Shown: positions 1 through 6,274 of the stretch, piece by piece
Position numbering within the stretch: position 1 is the first letter of the stretch
Layout of the letters: every line of letters begins with the position of its first letter
Source: Akkermansiaceae bacterium UBA5020
GTDB taxonomy: Bacteria > Verrucomicrobiota > Verrucomicrobiia > Verrucomicrobiales > DEV007
Assembly: GCA_002396885.1 (NCBI GenBank)
Contig: DGXY01000118.1
Coordinates: forward strand, 3,691 to 13,337
Length of the DNA stretch: 9,647 nucleotides
Direction of reading: 5' to 3'
The notes under the pieces: generated by a model
Told to the model about the DNA's origin: nothing
Database searches by the model: none
What the model saw: only the letters and a program-made list of their open reading frames with translations
Made by a program: the position numbers and the translations under genes

Positions 1-42
1 AGTCAGAGGTCAGAAGTCAGAAGTCGGAAGTCGGAAGTCGCG
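1..42. repeat. Tandem 7-bp repeats, AGTCRGA family (6 units)
   Basis: Six consecutive heptamers can be read without gaps: AGTCAGA (1-7), GGTCAGA (8-14), AGTCAGA (15-21), AGTCGGA (22-28), AGTCGGA (29-35) and AGTCGCG (36-42). The array probably continues past the left window edge. It resembles the short tandemly repeated heptamers found between genes in cyanobacteria and in Verrucomicrobia. No ORF crosses it convincingly. A 22-nt spacer (43-64), containing the near-duplicate octamers GCGAAGCG and GCGGAGCG, separates it from the second heptad tract and breaks the 7-nt phase. Confidence 0.85.
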
Positions 43-64
43 AAGCGTCCAAAGCGGAGCGAAG

Positions 65-120
65 TCAAATCAGAGGGCGGAAACCTGAAAACTGAAAACT
101 GGTTTCTGAAAACTCAAAAC
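65..120. repeat. Second 7-bp repeat tract, TGAAAAC family (8 units)
   Basis: On the plus strand this tract parses exactly into eight heptads. The best matches are TGAAAAC at 86-92, 93-99 and 107-113, with the variant TCAAAAC at 114-120. TGGTTTC (100-106) and GGAAACC (79-85) are divergent units, and the units at 65-78 are more degenerate. The last heptad ends at base 120, directly against the stop codon of the LysM gene (TCA at 121-123, i.e. TGA on the minus strand), so that stop continues the repeat phase. GAAACC (80-85) and GGTTTC (101-106) form a weak 6-bp inverted repeat with a 15-nt loop. Confidence 0.8.
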
Positions 121-909
121 TCAGCGCGCCGCCGGGATGCGGAGAGTCTGCCCGATCTGGAGGGATTCGGCGTCGGAGATGCCGTTCTCCTTCATGAGGG
201 TGTTGAAGGGAATGTTGAACTTGCGCGAGATCGCCCATGGGGTGTCTCCGGCTTTCACCTGATAAGTCGACGCCTGGCTGGTCGCGGCAGGTGCGGTGGG
301 CACGGCCGGCATCGCGGGTGCGGCGGCGACGGGCTGGGCGACCGGAGGAGCGACCGACTTGGCCACGGCGACAGGCTCGTTCTGGCCGGGGATGTCGATG
401 TAGCGACCGTGATACAGCTCGTTGTCGGACCGGATCGAATTTTTAGCGCGGAGGGCCTCAGGGCTGACTCCATATTGACGGGCGATCTCGGGCAGGGTGT
501 CACCGGGGACGACCTTGTGCTGGAGCTTCGAAGGATCGGGACGCAGCGGCGCCGGAACGGGCGGACGAGCGGGAGCCTCGACGATGGGAGAGGCGACGGG
601 CACGGCAGCAGCAGTCTCGCGGGCCTCCTGCACGGCACTGTCATAGTCGCGATGCGCGGTGCTGATCTTCACGGCGCTGGCGTCGGAGGCTTTGTCGACC
701 ATTTTGAAGGCGAAGATGCCTCCCACGGCGATGACGTGGAGAAGAATCACGACGGTGAAGATGCGGGTGAGGCGCACATCAGGGGTATCGAGATACCAAT
801 CCTGCTCCTCAGTGACGTTGGCGGAGAGCTTCATCCGGGCACGGGCTTTGCCCATAATTCCCTGACGGGCTCCTTTCGCGGTGGGGCGATTTCTTCTGTG
901 GTTGCTCAT
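121..909 (-). CDS. Membrane-anchored protein with two LysM peptidoglycan-binding domains
   Basis: The product is 262 aa from the ATG at 909. It has a basic N-terminus, one transmembrane segment (about residues 47-71, LTRIFTVVILLHVIAVGGIF), a linker rich in Ala and Pro, LysM 1 (about 130-174, with VVPGDTLPEIARQYGV), a second Ala/Pro/Val-rich linker (about 180-213), and LysM 2 (about 215-260, with VKAGDTPWAISRKFNI) ending two residues before the stop. LysM domains bind N-acetylglucosamine-containing glycans, so the inferred topology is a short cytoplasmic tail, one membrane anchor and a wall-binding periplasmic part. No catalytic domain is visible. It follows murD by 54 nt, a wider gap than elsewhere in the cluster. 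The start is uncertain: no good Shine-Dalgarno precedes 909, an in-frame TTG lies at 942, and an ATG at 855 (MGKARARM, 244 aa) has AGGGA just upstream. A role in division or wall assembly is inferred from domain content and position only. Confidence 0.88.
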   Translation of the reverse strand: MSNHRRNRPTAKGARQGIMGKARARMKLSANVTEEQDWYLDTPDVRLTRIFTVVILLHVIAVGGIFAFKMVDKASDASAVKISTAHRDYDSAVQEARETAAAVPVASPIVEAPARPPVPAPLRPDPSKLQHKVVPGDTLPEIARQYGVSPEALRAKNSIRSDNELYHGRYIDIPGQNEPVAVAKSVAPPVAQPVAAAPAMPAVPTAPAATSQASTYQVKAGDTPWAISRKFNIPFNTLMKENGISDAESLQIGQTLRIPAAR

Positions 910-963
910 GGTGTCGTTGGTGGTTGGCGGTGAGTGGGTCAAAGACGGTGAGAGGGAACTTGC

Positions 964-2295
964 TCAGACATTCCCGAAGGCCCGGTCGCGCACGGCGCTA
1001 CGGAAGGCTTCACCTCGGGCCTCGTAGCCGCTGAACATGTCGAAGCTGGAGGTGCCGGGTGAAAAGAGGACGATGTCGCCGGGGCGGGCGAGGCGGCGCG
1101 CGGTGGCGACGGCATCATCGACATCAGCAGCACGATGACAGGGCACTACTCCGGCCCAAGCGTCGGCGATCTGATCGGCGATCTCGCCGATGCAGATGCA
1201 CTCGCGCACCATGCGTCCGGCGAGGTCGCGCAGCTCCGCGAAATCGAGGCCTTTGTTCTTGCCGCCGGCGATGAGGATGACGGGCTCGTCCTGTCCTGCG
1301 AGGGCGCTCTCGAGGGAGTGGAGATTGGTGGACTTCGAGTCGTTCAGGTAGAGAGCTTCGTCGAGACGGGCGACCTTTTCACAGCGGTGCGGTGGCGCTT
1401 GGAACTGCTGGATGGCGGAGACGAGCGCATCCCACTCCAGACCCAACTCGTCGGCAACGGCGAGTGCGGCCATGACGTTCTCGGCATTGTGTTTGCCCTG
1501 CAACTCGCCGGCGGCGAAGGGAAAACGGCGCCCGCTGCCTAGGTGGAGGATCTCTCCGGCAAGATAACCGAGATCGGCGGTGGTCGAAAAGGCGCTGAAG
1601 GTGACGGTGCGAGCGTCGAGGCTGAGGTCGCACTCTTCCTTGCGGATGACGAGCGTGTCCTCACCAAGGTAGTCGAAGAGATGGAACTTCGCGGCGAAGT
1701 AATCCTCGACCGTGGCATACCGGTCCATGTGGTCGGGCGCGAAATTCATCCACACGGCGATGCGCGGCGAGAGGCTCGTGATGGTCTCGAGCTGGAAGGA
1801 GCTTAGCTCGAGAACGATCCAGTCGTAGCGATCTCCGGAGTTTACGACTTCGCTGTAGGGCAGCCCGATATTCCCGGCGGCAATGGCGCGGAATCCGGCG
1901 GCCTGGAGCATCGCCGTGATGAGGGCGGTGGTGGTGGTCTTGCCGTTCGTGCCGGTGATGCCGATGACGGGAATGTCGCTGAAACGCCACGCGAACTCGA
2001 TCTCGCCGATCATCTCGCCGGAAGCGGCGGCAAAATCGCGGGCGATGGGCCAAGCGGTGTCGATGCCGGGGCTGAGGACGACGAGATCAAAGCGGTGCGG
2101 CGGCGTGAGGGCGGCCTCGCCACAAGTGAGCGGCGGGCCAAGGGCCTCGAACTTCGCGACGGCGGCGGCGAGTTTTTCCGGAGCACCACTGTCGAAAACC
2201 CTGACCGACGCACCACGCGACAAGGCGAGGGCGGCCGCGGCATATCCGCTGCCCCCCGCTCCGAGCACGGCGATCTGTTTTCCGGCGAGTTCCAT
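964..2295 (-). CDS. murD: UDP-N-acetylmuramoyl-L-alanine--D-glutamate ligase
   Basis: MurD adds D-glutamate to UDP-MurNAc-L-Ala using ATP in the cytoplasm, the second amino acid step of peptidoglycan precursor synthesis. The 443 aa are close to the usual length (438 in E. coli). Visible elements are an N-terminal Rossmann-like nucleotide fold (VLGAGGSGYAAA, 10-21), LSPGID (74-79), the Mur-ligase P-loop GITGTNGKTTT (112-122), GNIG (141-144), ELSSFQLE (163-170), DHMDRY (188-193), the likely carbamylated lysine in YFAAKFHLF (K203), GKHNAENV (267-274), PHRCE (302-306), NDSKSTN (318-324), GGKNKG (344-349) and a C-terminal SPGTSSFDMF (412-421). The ELSSFQLE and C-terminal SSFDMF motifs separate it from MurC, MurE and MurF. 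The ATG at 2295 lies 3 nt after the mraY stop and has only a weak Shine-Dalgarno, so translational coupling is likely. Confidence 0.97.
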   Translation of the reverse strand: MELAGKQIAVLGAGGSGYAAAALALSRGASVRVFDSGAPEKLAAAVAKFEALGPPLTCGEAALTPPHRFDLVVLSPGIDTAWPIARDFAAASGEMIGEIEFAWRFSDIPVIGITGTNGKTTTTALITAMLQAAGFRAIAAGNIGLPYSEVVNSGDRYDWIVLELSSFQLETITSLSPRIAVWMNFAPDHMDRYATVEDYFAAKFHLFDYLGEDTLVIRKEECDLSLDARTVTFSAFSTTADLGYLAGEILHLGSGRRFPFAAGELQGKHNAENVMAALAVADELGLEWDALVSAIQQFQAPPHRCEKVARLDEALYLNDSKSTNLHSLESALAGQDEPVILIAGGKNKGLDFAELRDLAGRMVRECICIGEIADQIADAWAGVVPCHRAADVDDAVATARRLARPGDIVLFSPGTSSFDMFSGYEARGEAFRSAVRDRAFGNV

Positions 2296-2298
2296 GGT

Positions 2299-3408
2299 TC
2301 AGCGAATCTTCAGGGTCATCAGCCCGATCATGGCGGCGATGATGGAGATAATCCAAAAGCGGTTGATCACCTTGCTCTCTTCCCAGCCGAGCAGCTCGAA
2401 GTGGTGGTGGATGGGCGACATCTTGAAGATGCGTTTACCGGTGAGCTTGAAGGAAGCGACCTGGAGGATGACGGACATCGCCTCCATCACGAAGACAAAG
2501 CCGATGATGACGAGAAGGAGTTCTTGCTTACAGCAGATCGCGATCATTCCGAGCATGCCACCGATGGAGAGCGACCCGGTGTCGCCCATGAAAACACGCG
2601 CGGGGTGGCAGTTGAACCAAAGGAAGCCCAGGGCGGCCCCTACGAGAGCGGCACAGAAGATGGAGACTTCGCCGGCGTTGGGGTGGAAAGGCACTTTCAG
2701 ATAATCGGCGGCCACGAAGTTACCAGCCGCGTAAGTGAGCGCCGCGTAGGCGAGTCCGGTGGTGATGGTGCACCCGGAGGCGAGCCCGTCGAGTCCATCG
2801 GTGAGGTTCACCGCATTCGACGCGCCGACGATGACGAGAGGCAGCAGCAGCAGGGTAAAGATCCCCATGTCCTGAATGACGGGATATTTCACCGAGGGGA
2901 GGTAGAGCTGGCTGATGTAGTCGGAGGTGGCGGGCAGGAAGTAGAGATAACCGACGGCGAGGCAGGCGACGGCAAACTGGAAGACGAGCTTAAAGCGGCT
3001 GCTGACTCCCTTTGAGTTCTTTTTCGTCACCTTCTTCCAATCATCGAGAAAACCGAGAAAGCCGGTGGCGAGGGTGACGAACACCAAGGTGTGGATGAAG
3101 GGATTCTCGAGTCGGGTCCAGAGAAGCGCGGCGACAATGACAGAGCCGACGATGAGAATGCCGCCCATCGTCGGAGTGCCGGTTTTGATGCCATGGAGCT
3201 CGGCGAGACGATGGACCTCGTCCTTCGTGCGGATGGGCTGGCCGATCTTCAGCGAGGTGAGCTTGAGAATGACCCGATCCCCAAGGAGGACGGAAATGAG
3301 GAACGCGGTGAGGGCGGCTCCGGCGGCCCGGAAGGTCTGGTATTGAAAGACGTTGAGGAAGTCGAAAAACTCCGATTGGTCTTTCAGGAGGTGGAGGTAA
3401 TACAACAT
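2299..3408 (-). CDS. mraY: Phospho-N-acetylmuramoyl-pentapeptide transferase (lipid I synthase)
   Basis: MraY is the polytopic membrane enzyme that transfers phospho-MurNAc-pentapeptide from UDP to undecaprenyl phosphate, making lipid I on the inner face of the membrane. The 369 aa compare with 360 in E. coli. Family signatures (ATG numbering) are GTPTMGGI (77-84), the Mg-binding FLDDWKK with D122 and D123, NAVNLTDGLDGLA (198-210), PARVFMGDTGSL (269-280, catalytic Asp D276) and the PIHHHFE loop (332-338). About ten hydrophobic segments are spread along the chain, consistent with ten membrane helices. I chose the ATG at 3408 (MLYYLHLL) because the family normally begins just before this amphipathic stretch. 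The in-frame TTG at 3426 would only add six residues and overlap murF by 8 nt. The gap to murF is 10 nt, with no clear Shine-Dalgarno. Confidence 0.96.
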   Translation of the reverse strand: MLYYLHLLKDQSEFFDFLNVFQYQTFRAAGAALTAFLISVLLGDRVILKLTSLKIGQPIRTKDEVHRLAELHGIKTGTPTMGGILIVGSVIVAALLWTRLENPFIHTLVFVTLATGFLGFLDDWKKVTKKNSKGVSSRFKLVFQFAVACLAVGYLYFLPATSDYISQLYLPSVKYPVIQDMGIFTLLLLPLVIVGASNAVNLTDGLDGLASGCTITTGLAYAALTYAAGNFVAADYLKVPFHPNAGEVSIFCAALVGAALGFLWFNCHPARVFMGDTGSLSIGGMLGMIAICCKQELLLVIIGFVFVMEAMSVILQVASFKLTGKRIFKMSPIHHHFELLGWEESKVINRFWIISIIAAMIGLMTLKIR

Positions 3409-3418
3409 GGCGGTTCGG

Positions 3419-4786
3419 TCAGGCAAAGGCGGCGATGACCCGCTCCATTCCGGCAGAGCGGCTCCCTTTCACGAGGACGAGGTCACCAGGAGCGAGGACT
3501 TCACGGAGATAGGCCACGGCTTCCTCGTGGGTGGGAAAATTCCGGTTTCCGGCGAGCCCGGAGGCGCGCTCGTTGATGCGGGCGGCGCGCTCGCCGACGG
3601 TGACGAGCAGATCGATGCCCTGCTCGGCGACCCGCTCGCCGAGGCGGAGGTGCTCGGCCTCCTCATGCTCGCCAAGCTCGCCCATGAAGCCGAGCACGGC
3701 GACGCGGCGTCCAGCGACCTCGGCGCCACGTAGGGTGCGGAGGGCGGCGTGCATGGAATCCGGATTGGCGTTGTAGCTGTCGTCGAGGAAGGCGATACCA
3801 CCGACGCTCTTTTCCTCGAGACGGCCGTGAGTGAGGCGGACCGAGCCAAGTGCCCCGGATATGGCGGCAGGATCGATACCGCAGCGCAAGCCGACGGCGG
3901 CGGCAAGGAGGGCGTTCATCACCATGTGCTCGCCCCGCACGGGGAGGGAGACGGTGAAGGGAGAGGCGTAGTCCGAGACGAGTTCGAAGCGCATGCGGCC
4001 GTCCCGGTCAGGCACGAGTCCCTCGGCGCGCACGTCACCCTGACCGATACCCACGGAGACCATCCCGCAGCGGACGCGGTCCCTGACAAACGGGTAAAAA
4101 TCGTCGTGCAGGGGCATCACGCAGAAGCCCCCGGCGGGCACGGCTTCGGCGAGACTGGCCTTCTCGGCGGCGATGCCCTCGCGCGACCCCAGGTGCTCGA
4201 TGTGGGCCGTGCCGATATGGGTGATGACGGCGGCATCGGGGCAGGCGATGTCGGCGAGCACGCCGATTTCCCCGGCATGATTCATCCCCATCTCCCACAC
4301 GCCGTAGCGGTCGCCCTCGTTGCCGGCAAGGATGGTGAGGGGAAGACCAATGTGGTTGTTGAAGTTCCCGGCCGTCGCATTGACGGGTCCCCCGCAGGCG
4401 AGCACGGAGGCGAGAAAATCCTTCGTTGAAGTCTTGCCGTTGCTGCCAGTGATGCCAGTGACAAAGAGATCCGTCGAGGTGCGGCGGTGGTGATAGGCCA
4501 GCGCCTGCAGCGCCTTGAGGGTGTCCTTGACACGGATGATGCCACCTCGATAGCCCTCGCTCTCGTATGGCAGGGCACTCACGAGCATGGCACCGGCTCC
4601 GGCCTTGGCAACATCGCCGAGGAATTTGTGCGCATCGAGACGCTCACCTTTGATCGCAAGAAAGAGATCCCCTTCCCCGACCTTGCGGGAGTCGGTCTCG
4701 ACGCGACCGACAAGGGCGGCAGGAACCCCCTGAATGAGGGCACCATCAACCCACTCGGCAATCTGGAACAGGGAAAGCGGTCTCAT
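3419..4786 (-). CDS. murF: UDP-N-acetylmuramoyl-tripeptide--D-alanyl-D-alanine ligase
   Basis: MurF joins the D-Ala-D-Ala dipeptide to UDP-MurNAc-tripeptide, the last cytoplasmic step before MraY. The 455 aa match the family (452 in E. coli). Visible motifs are the N-terminal substrate domain with TDSRKVGEGDLF (31-42), the P-loop GITGSNGKTST (111-121), NFNNHIGLPLT (141-151), the MurF-typical EMGMNHAGEI (165-174), THIGTAHIEHLGS (189-201), the likely carbamylated lysine in AAEKA (K209), LDDSYNANPDSM (334-345), LGFMGELGE (365-373) and a C-terminal KGSRSAGME (440-448). The MGMNHAGEI, NNHIGLPLT and SYNANPDSM combination is diagnostic for MurF rather than MurE. Its ATG overlaps the murE stop by 4 nt (ATGA), a classic sign of coupled translation, and a good purine-rich ribosome site precedes it. 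Confidence 0.97.
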   Translation of the reverse strand: MRPLSLFQIAEWVDGALIQGVPAALVGRVETDSRKVGEGDLFLAIKGERLDAHKFLGDVAKAGAGAMLVSALPYESEGYRGGIIRVKDTLKALQALAYHHRRTSTDLFVTGITGSNGKTSTKDFLASVLACGGPVNATAGNFNNHIGLPLTILAGNEGDRYGVWEMGMNHAGEIGVLADIACPDAAVITHIGTAHIEHLGSREGIAAEKASLAEAVPAGGFCVMPLHDDFYPFVRDRVRCGMVSVGIGQGDVRAEGLVPDRDGRMRFELVSDYASPFTVSLPVRGEHMVMNALLAAAVGLRCGIDPAAISGALGSVRLTHGRLEEKSVGGIAFLDDSYNANPDSMHAALRTLRGAEVAGRRVAVLGFMGELGEHEEAEHLRLGERVAEQGIDLLVTVGERAARINERASGLAGNRNFPTHEEAVAYLREVLAPGDLVLVKGSRSAGMERVIAAFA

Positions 4787-6270
4787 GCGACGCCCCCTTC
4801 CGCTTTTTTGGAGATGAATCCGGCGGCCACCTTGCGATCGTCGAAGTCGTGGCGGACCCCATTGATCTCCTGGTAGGCTTCGTGCCCCTTTCCGGCGATC
4901 AAGACGATGTCCCGCTCGCCCGCGAGATTGATGGCGCGGCGAATCGCTTCGCGGCGATCCTCGTGGACTTCATGACCACCCCTCAGAAAACCACGCGCCG
5001 CATCGGCGAGAATTTTTTGTGGATCCTCAGTGCGAGGATTGTCCGAGGTGAGAAGACAAAGATCGCTCCCCTCCTCCGCCGCCGCCGCCATGAGCGGACG
5101 CTTCGCGGAGTCGCGGTCGCCGCCACAACCGAAGACGGTGATGATGCGCTGCGGACCGAGCGCGCGAAGAGTCGAGAGAACGTTTTGGATGGCGTCGGGG
5201 GTGTGCGCGTAGTCGACGAAGACGCGATAATTCGTCTGGCGGCCACCCACGAGCTCGAGGCGACCGGGCACCTGCGGCGCATCGGCCATTTTCGAAACGA
5301 CTTCGCGTAGATTCAAGCCGATCGACCATCCGGCAGCGATGGCGGCAACGGCATTGTAGACGTTGAAACTCCCAATTAAGGGGATGCGCACGAGAAACTG
5401 GCGCTCGCGGAAGGTGAGCTTGAACTGAGTGCCGTTGAAATCCGAACGGATCTCGCCCGCCTTGAAGTCGGCATTGGCACCCCGCCCGTAGGTGATGCGC
5501 TTTAGCCTTTCAAAACGCATCTTCATCAGCCGATCGCCATAGGGATCATCGAGATTGATGATGGCGGTAGCGGACTTGGACGTTTCGGCGTCCATTTGCT
5601 CGAAGAGGAGGCACTTCGCCGCGAAGTATTCATCCATCGTGCGATGATAGTCGAGGTGATCCTGGGTGAGGTTCGTGAAGATGCCAACATCGAAGGCGAC
5701 CCCGGTGACGCGATGCTGGGCGAGACCGTGAGAGGAGACCTCCATCGCGACACCCCGGCAGTCCGAGTCTCTCATCTCGCGGAGGAGACGTTGCACCTCG
5801 GTCGACTCGGGGGTCGTGTGCGAGGCCTCGACGAGCTTGTCGCCGGTCGAATAGTAGATCGTGCCCATCAATCCCGCACGATGGAGGATGGACTGCATCA
5901 GATGATGAACGAGATAGGAGGTCGTTGTTTTCCCGTTGGTCCCGGTGACCCCGACGACGGGAAAGGCATGGCTCGGATGCCCTTCGAAGTTCGCGGCGGC
6001 GATCGCCATGGCGGCGCGCCCGTTGCCGACCTGGATCCAGGTGGCGATGAACTCGGCAGGATTCGGCTGCTCCGAGATCACGGCGACAGCTCCGTTGTCG
6101 ATCGCGGCCTGGATGTAGTGATGCCCATCGCTACCACCTCCCTTGAGGGCACAAAAGACTCCGCCTGGCTTCACCTTGCGGGAGTCGTGAAAGACACCCG
6201 AGACCTCGGTCTCGAGCGTGCCCGCGACCGACCGGACATGGATTGAATCGATCAGATCGGAAAGTTTCAT
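4783..6270 (-). CDS. murE: UDP-MurNAc-L-Ala-D-Glu--meso-2,6-diaminopimelate ligase
   Basis: MurE adds the third stem-peptide residue to UDP-MurNAc-L-Ala-D-Glu in the cytoplasm. The 495 aa equal the length of the E. coli enzyme. Motifs in order: DSRKVKPGGVFCA (29-41), the P-loop GVTGTNGKTTTS (107-118), HTTPESTE (151-158), EVSSHGLAQHRV (177-188), TNLTQDHLDYH (199-209), the likely carbamylated lysine in EYFAAKCLLF (K219), VDYAHTPDAI (352-361), GCGGDRD (381-387), the substrate-specificity motif DNPR (410-413) and GKGHEAYQ (460-467). DNPR is the known signature of meso-diaminopimelate enzymes, as opposed to the lysine-adding type, so the stem peptide should be DAP-type. The ATG at 6270 lies 4 nt after the ftsI stop. 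The C-terminus overlaps murF by 4 nt. Confidence 0.97.
   Translation of the reverse strand: MKLSDLIDSIHVRSVAGTLETEVSGVFHDSRKVKPGGVFCALKGGGSDGHHYIQAAIDNGAVAVISEQPNPAEFIATWIQVGNGRAAMAIAAANFEGHPSHAFPVVGVTGTNGKTTTSYLVHHLMQSILHRAGLMGTIYYSTGDKLVEASHTTPESTEVQRLLREMRDSDCRGVAMEVSSHGLAQHRVTGVAFDVGIFTNLTQDHLDYHRTMDEYFAAKCLLFEQMDAETSKSATAIINLDDPYGDRLMKMRFERLKRITYGRGANADFKAGEIRSDFNGTQFKLTFRERQFLVRIPLIGSFNVYNAVAAIAAGWSIGLNLREVVSKMADAPQVPGRLELVGGRQTNYRVFVDYAHTPDAIQNVLSTLRALGPQRIITVFGCGGDRDSAKRPLMAAAAEEGSDLCLLTSDNPRTEDPQKILADAARGFLRGGHEVHEDRREAIRRAINLAGERDIVLIAGKGHEAYQEINGVRHDFDDRKVAAGFISKKAEGGVA
4793..4801 (-). promoter_or_regulatory. Ribosome binding site of murF
   Basis: On the minus strand GGAAGGGGG ends 6 nt before the murF ATG and lies within the last codons of murE. 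It is among the best Shine-Dalgarno matches in the window and supports the start that overlaps the murE stop. Confidence 0.6.
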
Positions 6271-6274
6271 GATT

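Noticed and set aside
80..106. Inverted repeat GAAACC/GGTTTC downstream of the LysM gene as a rho-independent terminator
   Set aside because: The stem has only 6 bp with a 15-nt loop, is not GC-rich and has no T-run after it in the direction of transcription. It is better explained as part of the heptad array.
1..120. Possible CRISPR array
   Set aside because: The units are 7 bp and directly contiguous, with no 25-40 nt repeats separated by unique spacers and no cas genes nearby.
910..942. TTG start for the LysM protein at 942
   Set aside because: It adds a Thr/Pro-rich 11-residue segment with no ribosome site; ATG codons at 909 and 855 are more likely.
1883..2704. 273-aa open frame on the plus strand across murD and mraY
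   Set aside because: It is a shadow of two conserved genes; its composition (Met, Ser, Arg, Pro-rich) looks non-coding.
2095..3015. 306-aa open frame on the plus strand opposite murD and mraY
   Set aside because: It is antisense to two conserved genes with all motifs intact, spans their junction, and has a low-complexity Gly/Glu/Asp/Arg-rich composition typical of shadow frames in GC-rich DNA.
3409..3426. TTG start for mraY at 3426
   Set aside because: It adds only MPDRTA, overlaps murF and lacks a ribosome site. The ATG at 3408 gives the family-typical N-terminus.
3749..4429. 226-aa open frame on the plus strand opposite murF
   Set aside because: It is antisense to conserved MurF motifs and has a His/Gly/Asp-rich, unstructured translation.
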